Shown: positions 25,878 through 35,358, counted from the stretch's first letter. The stretch is DNA of 64,000 bases from Tissierella sp. P1 (GCF_002266425.1 NZ_NPMN01000002.1:1-64000); one strand, 5' to 3'. Notes: generated by a model not told the origin, from the sequence alone. Numbers and translations: made by a program.

Positions 25878-26574
25878 TGGAAAATATTATAGAAATCAAA
25901 GGACTTACTAAATCTTATTTTAATAAAAAGGCATTAAATAATGTATCTTTAGATATTAAAAAAGGAAAAGTTGTTGGGATACTAGGACCTAACGGTAGTG
26001 GAAAAACCACTATGATAAAAATTATTACAGGTATACTTCGAGAATCTAAAGGTGAGATACTAATAGATGGAAAGAGACCAGGAGTCTATACGAAATCCAT
26101 AGTATCCTATTTACCAGATAGAAATTTTCTATACAACTGGATGAATATACAAGAAGCTATTAATTTTTAAAAGACTTTTATAATGATTTTGATGAAAATA
26201 AAGCTTATGAATTATTAAAATTTATGAAATTAGATAGAAATATGAAGATAAATTCCCTTTCTAAAGGGATGACAGAAAAACTAAATCTTACTTTAGTCTT
26301 ATCAAGAAATGCTAAAGTATATGTGTTGGATGAACCTATTGCAGGAGTAGATCCAGTAGCTAGAGATCAGATACTCGATGCAATAATAAAGAATTATAAT
26401 GAAGAAAGTACAATGCTTATTACCACTCATTTAGTTAGAGATATGGAAAATATTTTTGATGATGTAGTGTTTCTGAGAGAAGGAGAAGTTTATTTAGAAG
26501 GCAATGCTGAAACTTTAAGAGAAGAAAAAGGTATGCAAATAGATGACCTTTATAAAGAAATATTTGGAGAATAG
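25877..26574 (+). pseudogene. ABC transporter ATP-binding protein, frame broken in a T-run
   Basis: The first frame (25877-26170) has Walker A GPNGSGKTT. It ends at AINF where a run of five Ts (26164-26168) meets AAAA. One more T restores LKDFYNDFDENKAYELLKF and joins the second frame, which has the signature LSKGMTEKLNLTLVLS, Walker B VYVLDEPIAGVDP and the H-loop ITTHLV. The repaired product is about 232 residues. It would energise the membrane protein encoded next. A homopolymer-associated single-base loss makes a sequencing error likely, but a real phase-variable tract is possible. Confidence 0.9.
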
Positions 26575-26584
26575 GAGGGGTAAA

Positions 26585-27433
26585 ATGAGAAAATATATGA
26601 AATATGAAATAAAAGGAAGTTATAAATTTATATTAGGTATAATAGCAATAGTATTAATTGCTTCAACTATTATACAACTTAATATATCTAAACAAATAAA
26701 ATTTGATATGACGGGTTCAGGAACAGAGATTAGAGGTTTCGGAGCATTTATGTTAGTTATATCTATGTTAGTCATATTTGGAGCTTTTCTAACTGCATTT
26801 TTTCAGATTATAGGTTCCTTTAGAAAAGAATTATACGAAGATAGAGGATATTTAACATTTACATTGCCCCTTACAGGTAATAAAATATTAGGAGCAAAGC
26901 TAATAGTAGCAATTATTTGGTTTACAACCTTAGGTGTTTCAATAGTTTTATATAATTTATTATTTGCTATGATTCTTTATGGTCCTCAGTGGTCAGACTT
27001 TGTAAACTTTATAAAAGAAGCAATTAGAATGGTAAATTCAAGTTTTTTATCTGTAGGAATAGTGTCTGGGTTGTCAGCTATAATGACTTTAATTTTAATT
27101 TATTTTTCAATGGCTTTAAGTCGTGTAAGTGTAAGAAACAAGAAAATTGGTGGACTATGGTTTATAATATTTATAATATTAAGTTCTCTATCTAGTTATT
27201 TAATGTACAGTGTTAGTGAAGCAATTCCATATTTCTTGAGTTTAGATAGTTTTAAGATATTCCATTCTTATGAATTAAACTTTTTATCAAACGTTACTAT
27301 GGGTCAAGTGATAGTATTTGGAAATAATTTTGATGCATATATAAATATATTTGGTGTTTTATCATTGATAGTAATTAGCATAGGTGCTTTTTTAACTACA
27401 GGATATTTAATAGAAAAGAAAATAGATTTATAG
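26585..27433 (+). CDS. ABC transporter permease-like membrane protein
   Basis: 282 residues from the ATG at 26585, 7 bases after AGGAGGGG; the longer frame from 26543 overlaps the ATPase and lacks a site. It has six predicted membrane segments, with the first at residues 10-32 and a long extracytoplasmic loop after it. DRGYLTFTLPLTGNKILGAKL is the cytoplasmic coupling segment of ABC-2 type permeases. Substrate is unknown. Together with the GntR and ATPase genes it forms a YtrA-type operon. Confidence 0.85.
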   Translation: MRKYMKYEIKGSYKFILGIIAIVLIASTIIQLNISKQIKFDMTGSGTEIRGFGAFMLVISMLVIFGAFLTAFFQIIGSFRKELYEDRGYLTFTLPLTGNKILGAKLIVAIIWFTTLGVSIVLYNLLFAMILYGPQWSDFVNFIKEAIRMVNSSFLSVGIVSGLSAIMTLILIYFSMALSRVSVRNKKIGGLWFIIFIILSSLSSYLMYSVSEAIPYFLSLDSFKIFHSYELNFLSNVTMGQVIVFGNNFDAYINIFGVLSLIVISIGAFLTTGYLIEKKIDL

Positions 27434-27454
27434 GAGTAGTTTGATATCAGAAAT

Positions 27455-27502
27455 AGCCAATAGACTGACTAAAACAATAGTTAGTTTATTGGTTATCTTT
27501 TT
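27455..27502 (+). terminator. Terminator after the ABC operon
   Basis: AGCCAATAGACTGACTA pairs with TAGTTAGTTTATTGGTT using a few G-U pairs, followed by ATCTTTTTAT. Confidence 0.75.
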
Positions 27503-27609
27503 ATACTAGGTATTAGATTTTTCTATAGGACTAAAGACACTAGTACGTTCCAGGAAAAATATGGTAAAATTAAAAATAGCAGATAAATAGATTCTAAGGA
27601 GGACATTTA

Positions 27610-28608
27610 ATGAAAGGCATAAAAATTTTATCAAGTTCAATCTATCATCCAGAAAATAAGATTACAAAAGAAGAGATATTAGAGAACTTTGATTCTAAAG
27701 GAATTGATGTCAGAGGATTGATGGAGACTCTAGGAAGAAATCAGCTTTATAAGACAAAGAATGAGAATATTATAGAAATGTGTGTTATAGCAGGACAGCA
27801 AGCTATTAAAAAAGCAGGCATAAAACCAGAAGACATTGATATGTTAATTTTTGCTTCTGATAATCCTGAATATTTAGCTCCTTCAAATTCACTAATTTTA
27901 CATAGTAAATTAGGAACAGTAAATGCAAATAATATTTTTGATTTTAATAATAACTGCTTATCTATGGTTAGCGCAATGGATTATGCAGGAAAATATATGA
28001 TGGCCTCAAAAGATATAGAAACAACTATTATCTTAGGAGGACAAATGATGAATTTCTTCTCAAGAGAAGATGATGCAGTAATAAGAGCTACATCTGGGGA
28101 TGGGGCAGCATGCTTAATCCTTAGAAAAGAAGAGGTGAAAGATAATAGTGGAATAATAGATTCTATATATTTAACAGAATCTTTTCTTAATGACAAAATG
28201 CGTCTTCCAGTATGTGGAATGAGTAATATATTAAATGAAGATATTGATGTAGAGGATAAGAAAGCTTTGTTTATTTCTCATGATGTTAGCTTTTTTACAG
28301 AAAAATGGAGCTATTTAATAAAAGAGCTAGTAAAAAGAAATGGTCTAGAAGTTGGTGATATTAGTCATTTTATATTTTCTCAATTTTCTTTAAAAGATAT
28401 AGAGAATACGCTGGGACTATTAGAGGTAAAGAATCCTAAAGATAAATATACATTTATTGCAGATAAATATGGATATACTGGATCAGCAAGTCCCATTTTT
28501 GCATTAAATGAGGCTTATAATCTAAATAGGATTAATGACTCAAATTATATTATATTTTGTACAGTTGGTATAGGATATTCAATGACAGCTTTACTCTATA
28601 GAGTATAA
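27610..28608 (+). CDS. KASIII (FabH)-like thiolase-fold enzyme with altered active site
   Basis: 332 residues after AAGGAGG. The fold and the acyl-accepting cysteine are clear: Cys116 in FNNNCLSMVSAM. At the position of the FabH active-site His (HQAN motif) the sequence is FSQFS (Ser257). At the position of the conserved Asn (GNTxxAS) it reads GYTGSAS (Tyr289). Without the His/Asn pair it should not decarboxylate malonyl-ACP. Such KASIII relatives work as acyltransferases or condense non-malonyl partners. No acyl-carrier-protein or lipid gene is adjacent. Its role in normal fatty-acid initiation is therefore doubtful. A terminator follows. Confidence 0.8.
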   Translation: MKGIKILSSSIYHPENKITKEEILENFDSKGIDVRGLMETLGRNQLYKTKNENIIEMCVIAGQQAIKKAGIKPEDIDMLIFASDNPEYLAPSNSLILHSKLGTVNANNIFDFNNNCLSMVSAMDYAGKYMMASKDIETTIILGGQMMNFFSREDDAVIRATSGDGAACLILRKEEVKDNSGIIDSIYLTESFLNDKMRLPVCGMSNILNEDIDVEDKKALFISHDVSFFTEKWSYLIKELVKRNGLEVGDISHFIFSQFSLKDIENTLGLLEVKNPKDKYTFIADKYGYTGSASPIFALNEAYNLNRINDSNYIIFCTVGIGYSMTALLYRV

Positions 28609-28634
28609 AAATTCCTCCATATGGAGGAATTTTT
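28607..28634. terminator. Bidirectional terminator
   Basis: AAAAATTCCTCCAT followed by its exact complement ATGGAGGAATTTTT: a 14-bp palindrome between convergent genes, with a T-run on either strand. Confidence 0.9.
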
Positions 28635-28991
28635 TTAAAGGATTTCAAGTATTTCACTTACAGAATCTTTGAATGTTACATCAAAGTTTTTCTCCTTTAC
28701 AATTTTAGAAAGTTGAACTTTTGCTATAGCTGATTTAGGATAAGTTCCAAAGTATCTTTTAAAACCAGTATCCATGTACATGGATATAGCCTGTCCTAGA
28801 ACTGGAAGCATTTCTTGCTTTGAAACAACTAAATTTTCTCCGCCTATAATCATAGAATATTCCTTAGGATTTACTTTAGAAACATTACTCTTATAGTCTG
28901 TTAAGAATTGCATTCCTTCTTCCTCTTGTATAAATCCATCTACTATTACAATAAATGCTTTTTTACTTTCATTTACTTCGATTTTATACAA
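28635..28991 (-). CDS. Hypothetical 118-aa protein, possibly STAS-like
   Basis: Best start is the TTG at 28991-28989, 7 bases after GGGGGTG; an open frame reaches back to 29099 but only through an AT-rich, site-less stretch. The order of strands and helices (YKIEVNESKKAFIVIVDGFI, helix, YSMIIGGENLV, helix, GTYPKSAIAKVQL) recalls a STAS/SpoIIAA-like sandwich, but I cannot name a family. It lies directly downstream of the GH-A-like gene on the same strand and may be its partner. Confidence 0.6.
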   Translation of the reverse strand: MYKIEVNESKKAFIVIVDGFIQEEEGMQFLTDYKSNVSKVNPKEYSMIIGGENLVVSKQEMLPVLGQAISMYMDTGFKRYFGTYPKSAIAKVQLSKIVKEKNFDVTFKDSVSEILEIL

Positions 28992-29088
28992 TGAAAACAC
29001 CCCCTTTATGTATGATATTTTCATTATATATAAAAATACAAAAACTTTCAATATTTTACAGAAATGGGGGAATTTGGCAGAAAGGAAG

Positions 29089-31275
29089 TTATTTTTCAAA
29101 TTTACTAAATTTATCTTTCAATATATAATATGATCTCTTAAGTCTTTCTTCCACAATAGGCTCATTCCATTCATCCCAAGTATATAGATATATTTCATTA
29201 CTAGGTATCTTTCCATCTTTTAGTCTAGGAAAAGAATCAAAGAACTCAGGTTTTTTTGTATCAAATGTAGCTATAGCGACTTTAATTCCATCAATATTCT
29301 TTCTTGATTCCAATCCATCTACATATATATCACCCATAATCTCTTTAGTACTAGGATCTGTGAAGCCTATAAGAAGCCAAGGGATTCTTATTTCAATTAA
29401 ATTCTCTTTTTTATTTACATAATAGTCTGCAAGAGAATCATAATCCTGTGAATCAGGATTCCCATTACCATGTCTTAATAGTCCTGTTTCATAATCATTG
29501 AATGGTATTTTTTGTTTTGTTTTTGGTATAACTATTTCCTTATTTAAAGCTAGTTTTATAGGATTATATAATCCATTATCTTTATTTTCGAATAAAGGGT
29601 TACTTGGTAACATATTTAATAACTTCCCATATTGATAATAATAGGAATCATAATAGCTATCTACTACAACTCTTGAATCACCTATGTCCTTAATTTGGAT
29701 TATAAATTCTGAGTCACTTTCCATTAAGATGTTTTGATTGTAGGGATTTGTTGTATTACCTTGTTCAGGATTTGTATCTAAGAAAATCAATGTATCTAAG
29801 GAAGTAGAGGTTAAATCCTTATATTCTATGGCAAAATAAACATATCTCTCGTCGTGATCCATATATACGTTTTTGATTTTATCAGTATTTTTTTTATCAG
29901 AAGTATAGATTGGCTTGGCTTTATTTTTTTTCCAATCCTTCATATCTCCATCAACCCTGATTTTATATCTATCGAAGCCTAAGATACCAAACTGTTGTTC
30001 GCAAGTTTGAGCATTGGACCAGTAAGGTCTTCTATCGGGATTATCAAAATCCATTGTATTCCAAGTTCTTTTAAACCATTCATCTTGCCAAGTAAATATA
30101 ATTCCACCTAGATAGCCCTCATGGACGATATCTTCAAATAGATTTGCTACTATATTTCCTTGTTCTTCTTCTGATATAAAGCCTTGATTCCAGCCGTGAA
30201 CATTTACATGAGTCATACCCCTAGAGCTGGGAATACCAAATTCAGCTATTAAAACAGGTATTTCATGGGCTTTGATAAGATCTTGCAAATAACCAGCATA
30301 ATTATTTGCTTTGCCTCTATGATCTATATGTTTAGTATACTTTGGATCAAAGTTTAAGAAGTCTGGATAATAAGGATATACGTGATAAGAAGCAAAATAT
30401 CCAGTTTCTATATTTTTAAGTTTAATTACATTGGGATTTATACTAGCTATATCTTCTTGTTCCAAAGGTTCATAAGACTGTTTTAACATATCTGTACTTA
30501 CCCAATTTGTAAAGCTAACAGGCCTTTGCCATTTATACTTTTCCATTTCATATGTTAGAGTATGATCCATTATATCAGCTAACCAATTTTCGAAAGGTTT
30601 TGCACCTTCTGTATATACAAAATTTCCATCATAATCTCCTTTGTCCATTCTAGTAGAATTCATGTTATCTACCATATATGGATACCATTCTATTCCTAAA
30701 ATCCATCCGATTACATAAGGAGATACATCGGCAGTATATTTCCCGCTGGCATGTCCAGGTCTTTCTGGTAAAGTTATATTTCCATGAACTACATCTACAA
30801 TTCTATTTATCTCTTCTTTAAAGGGTAGCATATTATCTAATTTAAATGCATCTAATGTCTCTTCTAATGGTTCCTCATCTATCCAAACTCCTTGAAATAA
30901 GTAAACTTTATTTTCATGTTTCTCATTATACCTTTTCAATTCTTTATAAAATTCCGGGGGATGGATGGTATATGTACGGATAGCATTGGCATTCATCTCT
31001 CCAATAGCTTGAAACCATCTAGAATATTCTTCTTTAGATATTCCAGCTTCTCCAGGCCATTTTCCAGGTCTTGTCATTCCGATATTTACACCTTTGATAA
31101 GTATATCTTGCCATTCTCCATCTTTTAACACTTGGAATCTATTTCCACTTACTTTACTAGAGAAATTAACTCCATTATTTAAATATACTTCAGATGGCTG
31201 TTTTTTAAGATATTTAAAAGAAAAGATAAGTAGTAAAATAAAGATACTAATTAAAATAATAGATTTTTTCCTCAT
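29089..31275 (-). CDS. Membrane-anchored GH-A clan glycoside hydrolase-like protein
   Basis: 728 residues after AGAGGGGA. Residues 5-22 form an uncleaved signal anchor. Residues 45-430 form a TIM-barrel resembling GH2/GH5. It has ILIKGVNIGMTRPG at the first strand, GWILGIEWYPY with candidate acid/base Glu196, and PVLIAEFGIPSSRG with candidate nucleophile Glu345. The C-terminal 280 residues look like a carbohydrate-binding sandwich (IRVDGDMKDW..., VYFAIEYKDLT, IEIRIPWLLIGF), similar to CBM9 modules. It would act outside the membrane on a polysaccharide. It is divergent from the HEAT-GT2 pair, and together they suggest synthesis plus trimming or remodelling of one glycan. Substrate unknown. Confidence 0.82.
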   Translation of the reverse strand: MRKKSIILISIFILLLIFSFKYLKKQPSEVYLNNGVNFSSKVSGNRFQVLKDGEWQDILIKGVNIGMTRPGKWPGEAGISKEEYSRWFQAIGEMNANAIRTYTIHPPEFYKELKRYNEKHENKVYLFQGVWIDEEPLEETLDAFKLDNMLPFKEEINRIVDVVHGNITLPERPGHASGKYTADVSPYVIGWILGIEWYPYMVDNMNSTRMDKGDYDGNFVYTEGAKPFENWLADIMDHTLTYEMEKYKWQRPVSFTNWVSTDMLKQSYEPLEQEDIASINPNVIKLKNIETGYFASYHVYPYYPDFLNFDPKYTKHIDHRGKANNYAGYLQDLIKAHEIPVLIAEFGIPSSRGMTHVNVHGWNQGFISEEEQGNIVANLFEDIVHEGYLGGIIFTWQDEWFKRTWNTMDFDNPDRRPYWSNAQTCEQQFGILGFDRYKIRVDGDMKDWKKNKAKPIYTSDKKNTDKIKNVYMDHDERYVYFAIEYKDLTSTSLDTLIFLDTNPEQGNTTNPYNQNILMESDSEFIIQIKDIGDSRVVVDSYYDSYYYQYGKLLNMLPSNPLFENKDNGLYNPIKLALNKEIVIPKTKQKIPFNDYETGLLRHGNGNPDSQDYDSLADYYVNKKENLIEIRIPWLLIGFTDPSTKEIMGDIYVDGLESRKNIDGIKVAIATFDTKKPEFFDSFPRLKDGKIPSNEIYLYTWDEWNEPIVEERLKRSYYILKDKFSKFEK

Positions 31276-31415
31276 AAAGCATCCCCTCTTTGCTAATTTT
31301 TTTAATATATACCCTTTTACAAACTTGATAATTATTCTGTTTTGAAATATTATTAAAGGGAATATATAATGAGTTATATTTTAACTACATTATATCACAT
31401 AAGGGGATGAATATT

Positions 31416-32579
31416 ATGAATTTTAAAATTCAATTTGTGATCTATGGAGTATATACATTATTGTTATTAAATATAATAATGTTTATATTTTTACTTATAC
31501 ATAAGATTCTAGATAAGAAGATAGGAAAAAAGGATGAAAAGAGTAGAAGATATTATGAAAACATTATTGAGGACTTCATATCAAATAATATAGAAGATAT
31601 TCCAGAGATAAGTACAAGAAGAGAACTTTTAATTTTTAAATCAGTTTTATTAGAATCTCTTAATAGAAGTAATAAGAATCAACAAGATAGATTATTAGAA
31701 ATTGCTAGAGAAGTTGGACTAGTAAAAATTGAGATGGAGTATTTGAATAATGGTTCAGAGGCAAGAAAGGCAATTGCAGCATATTTTCTGGGAGAAATAG
31801 GAGCTAAAGAGGCTGCAAAGGAGCTCATAAATAATATAGATAGGTCAAACAAAGAATTATCCTATGTTATATGTAGAGCATTAATACTAGTAGGTGGAAT
31901 TGATTATATAGACATAATAATTGATATATTAAGAGTTGATGATTTTATCATGAAGTCTAGAATCCTAGGTTTGATATCTCTCATATATGAAGAAGATATT
32001 TATCCGAAAATGAAAGAATACTTAGAAGGTACAGATATTTTTAAGAGGGTATTGGCTTTAGAAGCTTTAGGTAATAGAAAGGATAAAAGAGTATTTCCTT
32101 ATATTGGACAAGCAATTAGCTCTAGCGAAAAGGAATTAAAGATATCAGGACTTAAGGCTGTTATTGAAATTGGTTATTTAGATTGTAAAGATATTATATC
32201 TGATATAAAAATGTTAAAAGATGATGATGAATGGGAAGTAAGAGCATTTCTTGCAAAGGCACTTGGTGAATATAATGATTGCGGGCATGAAGAAATTATG
32301 ATTTTAAAAAAGATGGTAGAAGATTTGAATTGGTTTGTTAGGTTTAATTCGTCTGAGAGTTTATTAAGGTTAGGAGAAAATGGTGTAGTTGCACTTTCAG
32401 AAATGTTATATAGCTCTGATAAATTTGCAAAAGATAGGGCTTGGGGTATACTTCAAAGAGAAATCGAACTATATAGCTTATTTGATAGAATCAAAGCATA
32501 TGTAAAGTATGATTATATTTTTAATAATATAGTTAGTTATGAGAAATCAATAAATGGGGGAGCTTTAGTTGAATCTTAG
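31416..32579 (+). CDS. Membrane-anchored HEAT-repeat protein
   Basis: 387 residues from the ATG at 31416, 9 bases after AAGGGG; the ATG at 31407 touches the site. One N-terminal membrane segment (about residues 6-28) is followed by a charged linker. The remainder is helical pairs of HEAT type (EARKAIAAYFLGEIGAKEAA, KRVLALEALGNRKDKRVF, WEVRAFLAKALGEYND, WFVRFNSSESLLRLGENG). Such repeats are protein-binding scaffolds. Its stop overlaps the start of the glycosyltransferase by 11 bases, so the two are translationally coupled. A scaffold or regulator of the synthase is the likely role. Confidence 0.85.
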   Translation: MNFKIQFVIYGVYTLLLLNIIMFIFLLIHKILDKKIGKKDEKSRRYYENIIEDFISNNIEDIPEISTRRELLIFKSVLLESLNRSNKNQQDRLLEIAREVGLVKIEMEYLNNGSEARKAIAAYFLGEIGAKEAAKELINNIDRSNKELSYVICRALILVGGIDYIDIIIDILRVDDFIMKSRILGLISLIYEEDIYPKMKEYLEGTDIFKRVLALEALGNRKDKRVFPYIGQAISSSEKELKISGLKAVIEIGYLDCKDIISDIKMLKDDDEWEVRAFLAKALGEYNDCGHEEIMILKKMVEDLNWFVRFNSSESLLRLGENGVVALSEMLYSSDKFAKDRAWGILQREIELYSLFDRIKAYVKYDYIFNNIVSYEKSINGGALVES

Positions 32580-33984
32580 GATAATCATTACAAATTTAAT
32601 TTTAGGTTATAATAATTTTGCGTTATATTATTTTATATTCATAAATATCTTTAACACTATATTAATATTATTAGCTGTAAGAGGAATAAGAAAATATAGA
32701 TATAAGTTACAGAACTGGCCATACTATCAGATGATAGCGTCTATTTATGTACCACCAGTATCTATACTTGTTCCATGCTGTAATGAAGAAAAAACTATAG
32801 TAGATAATATAGAGTCCCTATTAAGTATAGAATATAATAAGTTTGAAATAGTTGTTATAAACGATGGTTCAAAAGATAATACATTGGATACACTTAGAAA
32901 AGCTTTTGATTTAAAAAAACTAGATAGTCCATATAGAAAAAATATAAACACAAAAGAAGTTAGAGGGATTTATTTGTCTTCTAGAGTACCCAATTTAACA
33001 GTGGTTGATAAAGAAAATGGTGGAAAGGCAGATGCATTAAATGTAGGTATTAATATATGTAAATATCCCTTATTTACAGCAATAGATGCAGATTCCATAT
33101 TAGAAAAAAACTCTTTAATAAAGGTGGTTAGACCTTTTATAGATGAACCCGATAGAGTAGTTGCTACTGGTGGAATTGTTAGAGTAGTAAATGGATCAAA
33201 GATAAATAGTGGATTTATACAGGAGGTTTCCTTGTCTAAAAAACCTATAGCAATATTACAAACCGTAGAATATTTAAGAGCATTTCTATTTGGAAGAATG
33301 GGTTGGTCTGAGCTAAATAGTTTGCTGATAGTTTCTGGAGCATTTGGGGTATTTAAAAAAGATATAGTTTTGAAGGTTGGCGGTTATGCTGAAAATACCA
33401 TAGGTGAAGACATGGAGCTTGTTATAAAAGTCCATAAGTATTTGAAAGAAGAAAAAATAGATTATGATATAGTATTTGTACCTGATCCTGTATGTTGGAC
33501 TCAAGCGCCTGAAAGCTTTAATTCTCTAAAAATTCAAAGGATTAGATGGCATAGAGGTTTAATTGATTCTTTGATTAATCATAAAGATATGTTTTTAAAT
33601 CCAAGGTTTGGATTTATAGGTATTTTAGCTATACCATATTATTGGCTAGTTGAAATGATAGGTCCTATTATTGAAGTATTGGGATATGTAACGGTTATTG
33701 CATCATATTTCTTAGGATTATTAAGCTATGAGTTTGCAATTATATTTTTCATAATTTCAGTACTATATGGAGTATTTTTGTCTTTAGCTTCAGTTATGTT
33801 AGAAGAGTATAATTTTATGAAATATAATAGGGTAGGAGATTATTTAAAGATGGTATTTTATGCAATTGTTGAAAATTTTGGATATAGACAGTTGACTACA
33901 TGGTGGAGAGCAAAAGCATTTGTAGGTTATAAAAGAAAACAAAATGAATGGGGTCAAATTCAAAGAAAAGAGTTTGACAATTAA
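32569..33984 (+). CDS. Processive family 2 glycosyltransferase (polysaccharide synthase)
   Basis: 471 residues from TTG 32569 after GGGGGAG. One or two N-terminal membrane segments (10-40) precede the GT2 domain, and three to four C-terminal ones (335-415) follow it. Catalytic motifs of the BcsA/HasA/PgaC class are complete: NDGS (98-101), IDADS (172-176, the DxD), GED (279-281, catalytic base) and QRIRW (323-327, polymer-binding). This class polymerises a nucleotide-sugar and extrudes the chain through its own membrane channel. No PilZ domain is attached. The paired HEAT protein and the facing GH-A protein form the rest of the locus. The sugar cannot be told from sequence. Confidence 0.9.
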   Translation: MNLRIIITNLILGYNNFALYYFIFINIFNTILILLAVRGIRKYRYKLQNWPYYQMIASIYVPPVSILVPCCNEEKTIVDNIESLLSIEYNKFEIVVINDGSKDNTLDTLRKAFDLKKLDSPYRKNINTKEVRGIYLSSRVPNLTVVDKENGGKADALNVGINICKYPLFTAIDADSILEKNSLIKVVRPFIDEPDRVVATGGIVRVVNGSKINSGFIQEVSLSKKPIAILQTVEYLRAFLFGRMGWSELNSLLIVSGAFGVFKKDIVLKVGGYAENTIGEDMELVIKVHKYLKEEKIDYDIVFVPDPVCWTQAPESFNSLKIQRIRWHRGLIDSLINHKDMFLNPRFGFIGILAIPYYWLVEMIGPIIEVLGYVTVIASYFLGLLSYEFAIIFFIISVLYGVFLSLASVMLEEYNFMKYNRVGDYLKMVFYAIVENFGYRQLTTWWRAKAFVGYKRKQNEWGQIQRKEFDN

Positions 33985-34053
33985 GGAATCATAAACTAGA
34001 GTAATTTAGAATAACTATTATTAAAGGATAAAGATACTGATAGGGGTGATATT

Positions 34054-35283
34054 ATGAATAGTAAACTAAAGTTGATAATTATTTTATTTTTTATATTTTT
34101 ATTAGCTTTTATTGGGGGTGTTTTAGTTAGTGAATATATAAATATGAATAAAATAAGAACAGAATATCCAGATTTGCCTGAGAATGCTTATAATCTCAGA
34201 AAGGACAGCTTAAAAGTATGGGCCATTAGGTTAGTTCTTCAATTCCTTATACCTTTATTATTTTTGACATCTAGATTATCCTATAGAATAAGGTATTATG
34301 TAGATAATAATAGATCCTTATTTTTCACAGGATTACTATATGGAATTATTTTTTTTACCATAATGTTTTTAGTAAATCTTCCTTTAGATTATTATAGTTC
34401 TTTCTACTTAAAGCATAAATATGGGCTATCTAATCAGACCTTTGGAAGATGGATTGAGGTTGCCCTAAAAAGTTTTTTGATAAACGATTTAGTTATTTCA
34501 TTTTTCATATTTATTCCATTTTATCTTATGTATAGAAGTCCTAAGATTTGGTGGTTACAACTATCATTTTTAGCTATACCTGTTATTATATTTATGGTAT
34601 TTATTTCTCCTTTTGTTATAGATCCTATATTCAATAAATATACCTCCATGGAAAATGAAAAATTAGGAAGACAAATAACGGAACTACTTCAAGAGGCAAA
34701 TATACAAGATGCAAAAATATATAAGGTAGATAAGAGTAGAGATACTAAAACTATGAATGCCTATATGACCGGGATATTTCATTCAAAAAGAATAGTTCTC
34801 TGGGATACGACTATCAATAATCTAGAGGAAAAAGAGGTTCTTAGTATAACGGCTCATGAAATAGGTCATTATGTGAAAGGGCATATTTGGAAGAATATTA
34901 TTTTTAGCAGCTTAGGTACTGTATTATTACTATTTTTAGTTTATATTACTGCTACTTGGATACTCAACTTATCAAATGGAACCTTTGGTATTAGAAAACT
35001 TCATGATATAGCAGCAATACCACTTTTAATTTTGGTTCTTAATTTTTATTCTTTTATTGGGTCGCCAATTACAAATTATCTCTCAAGGGAGATGGAAATT
35101 GAAGCAGATACCTATGAAATAATGCTTACAAGAGACAGAGAATCAGCTATATCTGCCATGGAAAAATTATATAAGGAGAGTTTAGGATTACCTAGACCAA
35201 GTAATATATTTAAGATATGGTATTATACTCATCCTACTTTAGAGGAGAGAGTAGATTTTTATAGAAATTATCCTCTTGATTAG
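34054..35283 (+). CDS. M48 family (Ste24-like) membrane metallopeptidase
   Basis: 409 residues after AGGGGTGA. There are about seven membrane segments, with the zinc motif HEIGHYVKGH near residue 268 and the third ligand in REMEIEADTYE near 350. A Ste24-type N-terminal bundle includes LPLDYYSSFYLKHKYGLSNQTFG, as in CAAX-protease relatives. In bacteria such proteases take part in membrane-protein quality control. It follows the GT2 gene at 70 bases, with its own terminator, and may or may not belong to the polysaccharide locus. Confidence 0.93.
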   Translation: MNSKLKLIIILFFIFLLAFIGGVLVSEYINMNKIRTEYPDLPENAYNLRKDSLKVWAIRLVLQFLIPLLFLTSRLSYRIRYYVDNNRSLFFTGLLYGIIFFTIMFLVNLPLDYYSSFYLKHKYGLSNQTFGRWIEVALKSFLINDLVISFFIFIPFYLMYRSPKIWWLQLSFLAIPVIIFMVFISPFVIDPIFNKYTSMENEKLGRQITELLQEANIQDAKIYKVDKSRDTKTMNAYMTGIFHSKRIVLWDTTINNLEEKEVLSITAHEIGHYVKGHIWKNIIFSSLGTVLLLFLVYITATWILNLSNGTFGIRKLHDIAAIPLLILVLNFYSFIGSPITNYLSREMEIEADTYEIMLTRDRESAISAMEKLYKESLGLPRPSNIFKIWYYTHPTLEERVDFYRNYPLD

Positions 35284-35298
35284 CTCAAGAGGTTTTTT
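35272..35298 (+). terminator. Terminator overlapping the M48 stop codon
   Basis: CCTCTTGA, loop TTAGC, TCAAGAGG, then six Ts. The left arm lies inside the last codons of the protease gene. Confidence 0.88.
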
Positions 35299-35299
35299 C

Positions 35300-35337
35300 T
35301 TGTATTGGTAAAAGAATCGTTATATAATATATATAAC
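35300..35337 (+). promoter_or_regulatory. Promoter with palindromic operator of the second GntR gene
   Basis: TTGTAT (35300-35305), 17-base spacer, TATAAT (35323-35328). GTTATATA (35319-35326) and TATATAAC (35330-35337) form an inverted repeat across the -10, the usual place for GntR autorepression. Confidence 0.65.
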
Positions 35338-35358
35338 AATTTGAGAGGATGAAAAACT

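Noticed and set aside
28992..29099. N-terminal extension of the 118-residue hypothetical protein
   Set aside because: The extra 36 codons overlap the 3' end of the GH-A gene by 11 bases and lack a ribosome site, while TTG 28991 has a strong one.
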